Positions 1 through 5,682 of a stretch of DNA of 7,000 bases are shown one piece after another; position 1 is the first letter of the stretch, and the number at the start of each line of letters is the position of its first letter. The translations under genes were made by a program, and so were the position numbers. The notes under the pieces were generated by a model that was given only the letters and a program-made list of their open reading frames with translations, was not told the origin of the DNA and did no database searches. Origin of the DNA: an uncultured Mediterranea sp. (GTDB lineage Bacteria; Bacteroidota; Bacteroidia; Bacteroidales; Bacteroidaceae); NCBI GenBank assembly GCA_946007445.1, contig CAMGAL010000112.1, positions 1 through 7,000 on the forward strand, written 5' to 3'.

Positions 1-403
1 GCTCCTCTTCCGAGCCGGTGGAGAGGAGGCTGCGACACGCCTCCACTTCGGCCAGCCATCGAGCCGGCTCGTAGGCACGACCCCGGTATTGACGCCGCAG
101 GTTGTGGTAGTAGCTCTCGGAGGTGTGGTCGCGCCATATCAGATAGGCCTGATGGCAAATCTCGGCAGTCTGGGTCGTGATGGTGCGCAGCAGGCGGCTG
201 CGGGTGGGGTCATCGATGCCCTGCTTCACATAGCCCAGCATATAGGAATACGAGGTCTTGACCTCCTCCAGACGGGTCTGCAGGGAATAGTCGTTGCTGT
301 CGGCCAGGAAGGCCGTGAGCTGTGTCTGAGCCTCCTTGAGGCGCTTCTGCTTGAGCAGGCGGAGTATCTGCTCGTACTGTGTCTGAATCTCTTTTTCGTT
401 CAT
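1..403 (-). CDS. N-terminal part of an alpha-helical, probably TPR-like protein (runs off the left edge)
   Basis: The frame is open from an ATG at 401-403 to base 1 with no stop, giving 134 residues; the C-terminal part lies outside the window. The protein starts MNEKEIQTQYEQILRLLKQK and has no signal peptide or membrane segment, so it is probably cytoplasmic. Residues 1-60 read as amphipathic helices of superhelical-repeat type (KRLKEAQTQLTAFL, then LQTRLEEVKTSYSYMLGYV). Residues 70-134 are rich in Tyr, Arg and Trp (for example AYLIWRDHTSESYY). I associate such N-termini with larger Bacteroidales proteins annotated only as tetratricopeptide-repeat proteins, but this is a family impression and not a motif match. 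The start codon lies 9 bases after the stop of the upstream porin, so the two genes are probably one operon and translation may be coupled. No specific function can be assigned from the visible part. Confidence 0.75.
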   Translation of the reverse strand, partial: MNEKEIQTQYEQILRLLKQKRLKEAQTQLTAFLADSNDYSLQTRLEEVKTSYSYMLGYVKQGIDDPTRSRLLRTITTQTAEICHQAYLIWRDHTSESYYHNLRRQYRGRAYEPARWLAEVEACRSLLSTGSEEE

Positions 404-412
404 GGTAGGGGA

Positions 413-1438
413 TTAGAATCGCACCTGCAGCTGTGCCTGCAGCAGGTGATAGTTATCGGTAAGGCGTGGGTCGCAGTAGGTGTATTGCAGTTGGACACGG
501 CAACGGGGATAGAACCACCACTGCACACCGCCCACATAGTTGGTCTGCTTCATGCCGAGGGCCTTGTTCTTGTTGAAGTAGTCGTAGGAGGCCACAAGAT
601 CGATGTGATGAGGCAAGTGGCAATTGGCCGTGGCATAGTAGCCTTCGCTCTTCACCTCGCCGTCCTTACCCTGCAGGTACTCGCTGCGCAGGCTCACGGC
701 GCGGGTGGTCAGCACGGCACCCGCCGCCCAGCGGTTGCGGGTATAATCTTCGCCCACTTGGGTGGTGCCACCGGCCGCCGAGGCCGCCACGGCAGTGCCC
801 TTGCCCTGCACGAACGAGCCTCCCAGCGAGAGCCAGGGAGCCACCTTCAGCATCAGGTTGCCCACCACGTCCTTGTGGCGGTTCTTGTCCTTCACGTTGA
901 TGCCCTGCCCGTTCATCAGAGCCAGATCGTAGTGCAACAGGTCGCCGAAGAACTCACCCGAGGCCATCAGCCCCAGGTCGCGGCCCGCATGGTTGCCATA
1001 CATGGGGTCGCCACTGATGCCTGCCAGGTAGCCTACCGACTGGGAGTTGCAGTTGATGAGTTCCAGCACCGTGGGCGAGAGGGGATTCTCGATGGAGAAC
1101 ATGGTCTTGAACTGCCCGAGGCGCAGGCGCAGCTGCGGCAGGAACTTGTATTCGGTGTAGAGTTCCAGCAGGTTGCCACCGTTGTTGAAGTTGAACATGA
1201 AGTAGCAGCGCCAGCGGTCGGTTATCTGTCCGTTGGCCATGAAGACGATGCGCTTCACGTCGAAGGTATTGGTGCCTTGGGATTCGGTACTGTAGGTATA
1301 GCCGGCCTGTGCATAGCCGCTGAGGGTGATGCGTTCCTTCAGGGTGTTGACCCACTGGTCGAGGGGCACGCCCTTGTTTTCTTGTGCGCGAAGGCCGAGG
1401 GTCACGGTCAGGAGGGCAAGGAGCAGGAGACGTCGCAT
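413..1438 (-). CDS. Outer-membrane porin, OprO/OprP (phosphate-selective porin) family
   Basis: This 341-residue protein begins with a signal peptide (MRRLLLLALLTVTLGLRAQ, likely signal peptidase I cleavage after or near RAQ). It ends in a terminal phenylalanine after alternating residues (LLQAQLQVRF), the usual outer-membrane beta-barrel end. Residues about 60-120 have the pattern of the Porin_O_P family: a basic strand (FDVKRIVFMANGQI), aromatic strands with FNFNNGG, then LRLGQFKTMFSIENPLSP, matching the family's 'GQFK-x-PFS-x-E' region. Later come alternating strands and SGDPMYGNHAGRDLGLMASGEFF, where RDLG is a recurrent family motif. The family forms trimeric anion channels in Pseudomonas; in Bacteroidetes the substrate is usually unknown, so phosphate selectivity should not be assumed. 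It has no strong TAnnTTTG promoter (TATTTTTA at 1457-1464 is one base off). It follows pgk across a hairpin and is probably cotranscribed with the partial gene downstream. Confidence 0.88.
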   Translation of the reverse strand: MRRLLLLALLTVTLGLRAQENKGVPLDQWVNTLKERITLSGYAQAGYTYSTESQGTNTFDVKRIVFMANGQITDRWRCYFMFNFNNGGNLLELYTEYKFLPQLRLRLGQFKTMFSIENPLSPTVLELINCNSQSVGYLAGISGDPMYGNHAGRDLGLMASGEFFGDLLHYDLALMNGQGINVKDKNRHKDVVGNLMLKVAPWLSLGGSFVQGKGTAVAASAAGGTTQVGEDYTRNRWAAGAVLTTRAVSLRSEYLQGKDGEVKSEGYYATANCHLPHHIDLVASYDYFNKNKALGMKQTNYVGGVQWWFYPRCRVQLQYTYCDPRLTDNYHLLQAQLQVRF

Positions 1439-1485
1439 GGTATGTTTATGAAGGAATAAAAATAGCGTGATGGGGTATCAGCAGG

Positions 1486-1535
1486 GCGAAGTCGAAGCAT
1501 CTCAAGAAAAGTGTTCTGAGATGCTCCGACTTCGC
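1486..1535 (-). terminator. Long hairpin downstream of pgk; dispersed-repeat-like, possible terminator
   Basis: Arms at 1486-1504 and 1517-1535 are inverted repeats of 19 bases with one mismatch. Read as minus-strand RNA that mismatch is a G-U pair, so all 19 positions pair. After a one-base bulge, three further pairs (GAA 1506-1508 with TTC 1514-1516) leave a loop of only five bases. It begins about 25 bases after the pgk stop. No U-run follows directly; a T-rich stretch comes about 22 bases later. The arm text (GAAGTCGGAGCATCTCA, CTTCGCTCAG) resembles intergenic repeats I recall as scattered through Bacteroidales genomes, so this may be a repeat that also works as a terminator or RNA stabiliser for pgk. 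Confidence 0.6.
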
Positions 1536-1560
1536 TCAGTGTGTCTCTATGAGATAGGGA

Positions 1561-2817
1561 TTACTCGTTGATGGCAGCAATGCCGGGCAGGGTCTTGCCT
1601 TCGATAGCCTCCAGCAGGGCACCACCACCGGTCGATACGTAAGACACCCCCTGAGCCAGGCCAAACTTGTTGACGCAAGCCACAGAGTCGCCACCGCCTA
1701 CCAGCGAGAAGGCACCGTTCTTCGTAGCCTCTACGATAGCCTCGCCCACAGCACGAGAGCCGTGTGTGAAGTTGTCGAACTCGAATACACCAGTCGGGCC
1801 GTTCCACAGGATGGTCTTGCTGCCCTTGATGACGTTGGCAAAGAGCTCTTCGGTCTTGGGACCGATGTCCAGACCTTCCCAGCCATCGGGAATCTCGTTG
1901 ACGTCTACAAACTGCGTGTTGGCGTCGTTCGAGAAGGAGTCAGCAATCTTGGCATCGACAGCCAGCACCAGGTTGACACCCTTCTCCTTGGCCTGCTTCT
2001 GCAGGTCGAGAGCCAGATCGAGCTTGTCGTCCTCGCAGATGGAGAGACCGATGTTGCCACCGTTGGCCTTGGTGAAGGTGTAGGTCATACCGCCGGCAAT
2101 GATGAGGTTGTCCACCTTGCCCAGCAGGTTTTCGATGATTTCAATCTTGGAAGAGACCTTCGAGCCACCCATGATGGCGGTGAAGGGACGGTGGATGTCG
2201 TTCAGCACCTTATCGACAGCCTTCACTTCCTTCTCCATCAGGTAGCCGAACATCTTGTTGTCCTTATCGAAATACTTGGCGATCAGAGCCGTAGAGGCAT
2301 GTGCGCGGTGAGCGGTACCGAAAGCGTCGTTCACATAGCAGTCGGCATACGAAGCCAGCTTCTTGGTGAACTCCTTCTGGCTCTCCTTGACGGCCTTCTT
2401 GGCAGCGGCCTTCTCCTCGTCCGTAGCGTCCTCGGCCAGGCCACGGGGCTTGCCCTCTTCCTCAGCATAGAAGCGGAGGTTCTCCAGCAGCAGGGCCTCG
2501 CCCGGCTTCAGGGCAGCTGACTTGGCAGCGGCCTCTTCGCCCATGCAGTCGTTGGCAAACTGTACTTCCACACCCAGCAGTTCAGACACGTGAGCCACGA
2601 TGTGCTTCAGCGAGAACTTGTCGGCCACGCCTTTCGGACGGCCCAGGTGCGAACCGATGATGAGGCTACCGCCATCGGCCAGAATCTTCTTCAGCGTAGG
2701 CAGGGCAGCGCGGATACGGGTGTCATCGGTGATGTTGAAGTTTTCGTCCAGGGGCACATTGAAGTCCACGCGGACAAATGCCTTTTTACCGGCAAAGTTG
2801 AATTGATCGATTGTCAT
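1561..2817 (-). CDS. pgk: Phosphoglycerate kinase
   Basis: This cytoplasmic glycolytic enzyme transfers phosphate from 1,3-bisphosphoglycerate to ADP, giving ATP and 3-phosphoglycerate; the reaction is reversible. The 418 residues match the usual bacterial length (about 390-420). Family motifs are all present: RVDFNVP (16-22), SHLGRPKG (56-63, substrate-binding basic patch), [13 protein letters not shown] (164-176), GGSKVSSK (217-224), AGGMTYTF (241-248), WNGPTGVFE (338-346), GGGDSVA (374-380) and the C-terminal STGGGA (395-400). A charged, Lys/Glu/Ala-rich segment at about 122-150 lengthens the N-terminal domain; I regard it as typical of Bacteroidetes enzymes. The start ATG (2815-2817) is the natural one, followed directly by the N-terminal strand. 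It lies 90 bases downstream of nth with its own TAnnTTTG element, and the leader before the ATG is A-rich with no Shine-Dalgarno sequence. The catalytic motifs look intact and the gene functional. Confidence 0.98.
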   Translation of the reverse strand: MTIDQFNFAGKKAFVRVDFNVPLDENFNITDDTRIRAALPTLKKILADGGSLIIGSHLGRPKGVADKFSLKHIVAHVSELLGVEVQFANDCMGEEAAAKSAALKPGEALLLENLRFYAEEEGKPRGLAEDATDEEKAAAKKAVKESQKEFTKKLASYADCYVNDAFGTAHRAHASTALIAKYFDKDNKMFGYLMEKEVKAVDKVLNDIHRPFTAIMGGSKVSSKIEIIENLLGKVDNLIIAGGMTYTFTKANGGNIGLSICEDDKLDLALDLQKQAKEKGVNLVLAVDAKIADSFSNDANTQFVDVNEIPDGWEGLDIGPKTEELFANVIKGSKTILWNGPTGVFEFDNFTHGSRAVGEAIVEATKNGAFSLVGGGDSVACVNKFGLAQGVSYVSTGGGALLEAIEGKTLPGIAAINE

Positions 2818-2865
2818 ATTCGTTTTTATTTAAAAGTGTGAGAACATTCGTTTTTTTACACGCTG

Positions 2866-2873
2866 CAAAGGTA
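2866..2873 (-). promoter_or_regulatory. Putative pgk promoter, -7 element TACCTTTG
   Basis: The minus strand reads TACCTTTG, an exact match to the Bacteroidetes sigma-ABfr -7 consensus TAnnTTTG. It ends 48 bases before the pgk ATG, implying a 5' leader of roughly 40 bases. No clear TTTG -33 box is seen at the usual spacing. The leader contains a 10-base direct repeat (ATTCGTTTTT on the plus strand, 2818-2827 and 2846-2855). The bases around this element (CTACCTTTGCAG) are identical to those around the nth promoter. Confidence 0.6.
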
Positions 2874-2907
2874 GATAAAAACTCTTTCTTTCCCATTGGG
2901 AGAGCAG

Positions 2908-3582
2908 TTATTTCGCGGTTTTTGCCTTCTCTTTCGTCATTTTGCACTCCCCGTTCAGGAGTTTGCAGGCTTTTTGCAAACCGCACTTGTCACATTGAGG
3001 GGCTCGCGCCTGGCACACATAGCGTCCGTGGAGGATGAGCCAGTGGTGGGCGATGGGAATGTCCGCCTTGGGGATGTGCTTCATCAGCTCGCGCTCCACG
3101 CTCAAGGGGGTGGTGCAGCTCTCCGGCACCAGACCCAGCCGGTGGCTCACCCGGAACACGTGGGTGTCCACCGCCATGGCTGCCTTGCCCCACACCACGG
3201 ACTGGATGACGTTGGCCGTCTTGCGCCCTACCCCGGGCAGACGCACCAGTTGTTCCAGCGTGTCGGGCACCTCGCCACCAAACTCCTCTACCAACATCCG
3301 GGCCATGCCCACCAGGTGGCGGGCTTTGTTGTTGGGGTAAGAGACGCTCTTGATGTACTCATACACCACCTCCGGCGTCGATGCCGCCAGCGCCTCGGGC
3401 GTGGGGAAGTCGTGAAACAGGGGCGGTGTGATGAGGTTCACCCGCTTGTCGGTGCACTGTGCCGAGAGGATGACCGCCACCAGCAGCTGGTAGGGGTTCT
3501 CATAGTGCAGCTCGGTCTCGGCCACGGGCATGTGGGTGCGAAACCACTCCAGCACCCATTCGTATCGCTCTTTCTTTCTCAT
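2908..3582 (-). CDS. nth: Endonuclease III, DNA glycosylase/AP lyase with a 4Fe-4S cluster
   Basis: This base-excision repair enzyme removes oxidised pyrimidines and cuts the abasic site by beta-elimination. The 224 residues are close to the family norm (about 211-225). The signature LSAQCTDKRVN lies at 39-49. The helix-hairpin-helix LPGVGRKTANVI (115-126) contains the catalytic lysine, K121, and the catalytic aspartate is D139 in AVDTHVFRV. The C-terminal iron-sulfur loop has cysteines 190, 197, 200 and 206 with the exact C-x6-C-x2-C-x5-C spacing of the family. A Lys-rich tail of about 15 residues follows. The chosen start gives the usual short N-terminal helix. It has its own TAnnTTTG element with a dyad between it and the ATG, and pgk follows 90 bases later; nth next to pgk is an arrangement I recall from other Bacteroidales. 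All catalytic and cluster residues are intact. Confidence 0.97.
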   Translation of the reverse strand: MRKKERYEWVLEWFRTHMPVAETELHYENPYQLLVAVILSAQCTDKRVNLITPPLFHDFPTPEALAASTPEVVYEYIKSVSYPNNKARHLVGMARMLVEEFGGEVPDTLEQLVRLPGVGRKTANVIQSVVWGKAAMAVDTHVFRVSHRLGLVPESCTTPLSVERELMKHIPKADIPIAHHWLILHGRYVCQARAPQCDKCGLQKACKLLNGECKMTKEKAKTAK

Positions 3583-3584
3583 CG

Positions 3585-3604
3585 TTGCAGGGTTTTGCCT
3601 GCAA
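3585..3604 (-). promoter_or_regulatory. Inverted repeat between the nth promoter and start codon
   Basis: TTGCAGG (3585-3591) and CCTGCAA (3598-3604) form a perfect 7-bp dyad around a six-base centre. It overlaps the end of the -7 element and lies two bases before the nth ATG. It could be an operator or a hairpin at the extreme 5' end of the mRNA. It might also be chance. Confidence 0.35.
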
Positions 3605-3609
3605 AGGTA
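3602..3609 (-). promoter_or_regulatory. Putative nth promoter, -7 element TACCTTTG
   Basis: The minus strand reads TACCTTTG, matching TAnnTTTG exactly, ending 19 bases before the nth ATG. This implies a very short 5' leader of about 12-15 bases. No clear -33 TTTG is visible; the upstream DNA is very AT-rich (see 3619-3649). Confidence 0.55.
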
Positions 3610-3618
3610 GCGTTTCTG

Positions 3619-3649
3619 AATTTAAAATGGAAAATTTAAAATTTAAAAT
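3619..3649. repeat. Short AT-rich direct repeats AATTTAAAAT
   Basis: Three copies of AATTTAAAAT lie at 3619-3628, 3633-3642 and 3640-3649, the last two overlapping with a 7-base step. They fill the spacer between the porin stop (3657) and the nth promoter, and could act as an AT-rich upstream promoter element or simply be low-complexity spacer. Confidence 0.5.
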
Positions 3650-3656
3650 TAATTGT

Positions 3657-4670
3657 TTAGAACCGCACCATCAGCTCCAGCACCAGCTTGTCGCGCTCCG
3701 ACTCCTTGGGCACGGCTGTGCGGCCGTAGAAGTACTTCTCGTAGTTGAGGCGCAGGTCGGCCAGGAAGGCCTCGCCCAGGCTCAGGGTGACGCCGCCCGT
3801 CACGCGGTGGCGCGCATGGTCGGTGGTGACGAGTTGCCGGGTGTCCGCATCGCGCGTGATGCCGTTGCTCTGGCCGGTCATCCAGTCGTAGCGCACCAGG
3901 AGCGACACCTTGCGGAAGGCGCAGCGGTGCAAGCGGATGTCATAGTTAGCAAACGAATTGACCGCATGAACGTCGTGGAAGGCCCCATCTTCATAGCGCT
4001 TGTAGAGGTACTCTCCCTCCAGGTGCCACCCCGCGCGCTCGTAGTAGGTACCCACGTCGTAGGAGTGCATCGTGACCTCCTGCGGCTTGATGGCCTGAGC
4101 GCTGAGGGTCAAATTCCAGTAAGGCAGGGGGAAGAGGATGGCCTTGGCCGAGTAGTTCAACTCCTTGCGCCACTCCTCCTGGTGACTCACACCCGTGCCG
4201 TTGAAGAGGCCTCCCTCCAGCGTGACGGGGAACGAGGGATGGCAGCGGTAGCGCACGGAGACACCCACATCGCGCACGTTGCCCACCTGCTTGGCGATGA
4301 ACGAGCGGTTGGCAAAGTAGCGCCGGTGGGGCGAGCGGTGGGCGTCGATGGTGAAGGGCACACGCATCTGGCCGGCCGTAATGGCCAGTCCCGTCAGGGG
4401 CGTGAGCCGCGCGTAGGCATCTTGCATCTTGATTTCTCCCTCGTCGCAGAGGTCTATCTCTGCCTTGTAGCTCACCATAGGCAGCACCTGCCCTTCGATG
4501 CTGACGCGCGCGTTGCGCACCTCATAGCGGCTAGCCCCCTGCGAGGTGTCCAGTTCGTACTTCGAGCGTATCGTGCCGTGTATCTCCGGCTTCAGGTCCA
4601 CGTCAGTGGTTTGTGCCCGCAGGACGCACGAAGCAGCCAGCAGGGCAAGGAGTAGGGAGTGTTTCATCAT
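3657..4670 (-). CDS. Outer-membrane porin, OprO/OprP family (second paralogue)
   Basis: This 337-residue protein has a signal peptide (MMKHSLLLALLAASCVLRAQ) whose end, LRAQ, matches that of the other porin, and a beta-barrel C-terminus (KLVLELMVRF) ending in Phe. Family features are ARVSIEGQVLPMVSYKAEIDL (about 54-74), then MQDAYARLTP, TAGQMRVPFTID (the family 'GQ-x-x-x-PF-x' region, about 98-109) and VGNVRDVGVSVRY (RDVG motif). The rest alternates strands and loops rich in Tyr, Arg and charged residues, as in a 16-stranded porin. The cysteine in LAASC is a poor lipobox (Ala at -3), and a barrel fits better than a lipoprotein. The start could be the first or second Met (4670 or 4667). It has its own promoter with four TGTNACA boxes upstream, suggesting regulated expression. 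Overall similarity to the 413-1438 porin is low, so this is an old divergence and not a recent duplication. The substrate is unknown. Confidence 0.86.
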   Translation of the reverse strand: MMKHSLLLALLAASCVLRAQTTDVDLKPEIHGTIRSKYELDTSQGASRYEVRNARVSIEGQVLPMVSYKAEIDLCDEGEIKMQDAYARLTPLTGLAITAGQMRVPFTIDAHRSPHRRYFANRSFIAKQVGNVRDVGVSVRYRCHPSFPVTLEGGLFNGTGVSHQEEWRKELNYSAKAILFPLPYWNLTLSAQAIKPQEVTMHSYDVGTYYERAGWHLEGEYLYKRYEDGAFHDVHAVNSFANYDIRLHRCAFRKVSLLVRYDWMTGQSNGITRDADTRQLVTTDHARHRVTGGVTLSLGEAFLADLRLNYEKYFYGRTAVPKESERDKLVLELMVRF

Positions 4671-4689
4671 CTCGTCTGCTTTTTGGACG

Positions 4690-4697
4690 CAAAGATA
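4690..4697 (-). promoter_or_regulatory. Putative porin promoter, -7 element TATCTTTG
   Basis: The minus strand reads TATCTTTG, matching TAnnTTTG exactly, ending 19 bases before the porin ATG. The -33 position lacks a good TTTG, which would suit a promoter needing an activator; the TGTNACA cluster lies immediately upstream. Confidence 0.6.
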
Positions 4698-4706
4698 CCG
4701 GCGGCG

Positions 4707-4746
4707 TGTTACACCAGGTTGTCACACATGTTACATTTCTGTTACA
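4707..4746. promoter_or_regulatory. Cluster of four TGTNACA boxes, possible regulator-binding site
   Basis: TGTTACA occurs at 4707-4713, 4729-4735 and 4740-4746, and TGTCACA at 4720-4726. Each box is a small palindrome (TGT-N-ACA). The three identical copies are spaced 22 and 11 bases start to start, that is on the same face of the helix. The cluster covers roughly -20 to -60 relative to the minus-strand porin promoter. The half-sites recall those of CRP/FNR-type regulators, but the regulator is unknown. Confidence 0.5.
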
Positions 4747-4847
4747 AACCGCTCGACCTTTTGAAAAATCCAGATATCACCTTAAGTATTATCGTAAAAC
4801 AATGTTAATTTATCCCCATTCCCGCTACAACGTATGGTTATTTTCCT

Positions 4848-4855
4848 TATATTTG
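4848..4855 (+). promoter_or_regulatory. Putative promoter of the peptide genes, -7 element TATATTTG
   Basis: TATATTTG matches TAnnTTTG exactly and lies 52 bases before the first peptide ATG, giving a leader of about 45 bases that is A/C-rich with no Shine-Dalgarno sequence. There is no clear -33 TTTG. No terminator separates the two peptide genes, so it probably drives both; TATGTTTA at 5145-5152, one base off consensus, might add transcription for the second. Confidence 0.6.
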
Positions 4856-4907
4856 TAGCAATCAAACGATTAACCAAGCTGTTTAACCCCTCAAAACAAA
4901 CCATTTT

Positions 4908-5123
4908 ATGAGCAAGAACTTGACCCCCCTCACCGACCAAGAGCTGGAACAGGCCAATGGCGGTAAGATTGAGACCGTGATAGCGGACAGCATGAAAGAC
5001 AGCTCCTGCCGGAATTTCCGAACGGAAGCTCAATGTAAGGAACAAAGCGACAACTGCCAGTGGGCGGCCGGGCGCTGTGTACCCGCCGACGGCCTGCAAC
5101 CCGCTACCAGGCTCTTCTTATGA
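4908..5123 (+). CDS. Double-glycine leader peptide precursor with four-cysteine core (peptide 1)
   Basis: This 71-residue precursor is a candidate secreted natural-product, bacteriocin-like or signalling peptide. The leader MSKNLTPLTDQELEQANGG (19 residues) fits the canonical double-glycine pattern L(-12)-S/T-x-x-E(-8)-L(-7)-x-x-hydrophobic(-4)-x-G-G. That signal is normally cut after GG and exported by a C39-peptidase ABC transporter. The predicted 52-residue core is hydrophilic and has cysteines at precursor positions 34, 43, 50 and 57 (C-x8-C-x6-C-x6-C), with Trp two residues after the third Cys; two disulfides are possible. It ends in TR-L-F-L. The paralogue 48 bases downstream has the same leader, cysteine plan and tail. 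I recognise the leader type (similar to GG-Bacteroidales natural product precursor families) but not the core. Exporter and maturation genes are not in the window. Disulfide protein, RiPP substrate or two-peptide partner all remain open. Confidence 0.85.
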   Translation: MSKNLTPLTDQELEQANGGKIETVIADSMKDSSCRNFRTEAQCKEQSDNCQWAAGRCVPADGLQPATRLFL

Positions 5124-5171
5124 CCGAATGAACGGAAGACACTCTATGTTTAACCATCAAATAACGCTATG

Positions 5172-5363
5172 ATGGACAAGACATTGAATACTCTGACAGA
5201 CCAGGAACTGGAACGAGTAAACGGTGGCACGGGCAAGAGAAATGGCGCCATCTTGAGCAATACATGCATCGACATCACTGAGAAAGCTGCCTGCATCGAA
5301 GCAAAGTGCACTTGGGAGAATGACCACTGCAAACCCGCCGCTACGACGCGCAGTATTATCTAA
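5172..5363 (+). CDS. Double-glycine leader peptide precursor with four-cysteine core (peptide 2)
   Basis: This is a paralogue of the preceding gene. Two ATGs stand in tandem (5169 and 5172). The second is preferred because it gives a 19-residue leader, MDKTLNTLTDQELERVNGG, that aligns without gaps to peptide 1; starting at 5169 adds one Met (64 residues). The core of 44 residues begins TGKRNGAIL and has cysteines at 32, 41, 46 and 53 (63-residue numbering): C-x8-C-x4-C-x6-C, against x8-x6-x6 in peptide 1. Shared features are T-E before the second Cys, Trp two residues after the third Cys, C-x-P-A after the fourth, and a tail of T-R-x-I/F-I/L (here TRSII). The upstream motif GTTTAACC (5148-5155) also precedes peptide 1, so the duplication included part of the leader. 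A strong terminator follows 33 bases later. Export through a C39-type ABC transporter is inferred from the leader. Confidence 0.84.
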   Translation: MDKTLNTLTDQELERVNGGTGKRNGAILSNTCIDITEKAACIEAKCTWENDHCKPAATTRSII

Positions 5364-5396
5364 TGCCATTCCCTTTTCGGGACTATCCCCCTTTTT

Positions 5397-5429
5397 CCCC
5401 TCCCACCCCAAAGGTGGAGGGGATTTTTT
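5397..5429 (+). terminator. Intrinsic terminator of the peptide operon
   Basis: A C-rich arm at 5397-5407 pairs with GGTGGAGGGG (5413-5422), forming a 10-bp stem with one bulged C and a five-base loop. A T6 run at 5424-5429 follows after one A. This is a textbook rho-independent terminator, and it shows that the two peptide genes end a transcription unit. Confidence 0.88.
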
Positions 5430-5561
5430 GTGTCACTCCAAATGTCGGAAGAACCTCTTTTCGGGTTCCAACGCTTTGAGCCAGTTCATATCCTTTTCAA
5501 AACTGGGCAGCTGTTTCTTTCTTAACTAAGGAGAAATTTTTCATGAATAGAGCCTATACGC

Positions 5562-5592
5562 TTTGCTAATCAGATAATATTCCCTACTTTTG
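5562..5592 (+). promoter_or_regulatory. Consensus Bacteroidetes promoter with no gene directly downstream
   Basis: TTTG at 5562-5565, a spacer of exactly 19 bases, and TACTTTTG at 5585-5592 match both parts of the Bacteroidetes sigma-ABfr promoter. Transcription would begin near 5598. The next convincing start codon is more than 430 bases away and has its own promoter, so this one probably makes a non-coding or leader RNA through the repeat region. Confidence 0.7.
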
Positions 5593-5682
5593 CTAGCAGA
5601 TAAACAAATCATCCAGATACCTGCATCAGTCGAAGAAGACGTCTTCAAGTGCCCATGAAGGTATCTTCATAAAACCTATCAT

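Noticed and set aside
89..1459. 456-residue plus-strand open frame
   Set aside because: It runs antisense through the porin and the partial gene, and its Gly/Val/His/Gln-rich composition is the usual shadow of a GC-rich minus-strand gene. The porin on the other strand has a signal peptide and family motifs.
1762..2520. 252-residue plus-strand open frame
   Set aside because: It lies wholly antisense to pgk, which is unambiguous.
2877..2904. Possible nth terminator (TCCC-AAT-GGGA then GAGTTTTTA on the minus strand)
   Set aside because: The stem has only four strong pairs before a mismatch and the T-run is displaced by several bases next to the pgk promoter, so it is too weak to annotate.
2896..3639. 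247-residue plus-strand open frame
   Set aside because: It is antisense to nth, whose catalytic and iron-sulfur residues are all present.
3585..4655. 356-residue plus-strand open frame
   Set aside because: It is antisense to the second porin, has no family features and has shadow composition rich in Val, Ala, His and Arg.
4782..5411. Minus-strand frames overlapping the peptide genes (for example 4782-5099 and 5157-5411)
   Set aside because: The plus-strand peptides have paired leaders and cysteine patterns that antisense frames cannot explain, and the promoter and terminator both point to the plus strand.
5543..5569. Eight-residue frame MNRAYTLC with AAGGAG nine bases upstream
   Set aside because: It looks like a Shine-Dalgarno leader peptide, but Bacteroidetes rarely rely on such sites, it lies upstream of the likely transcription start near 5598, and a frame this short is expected by chance.
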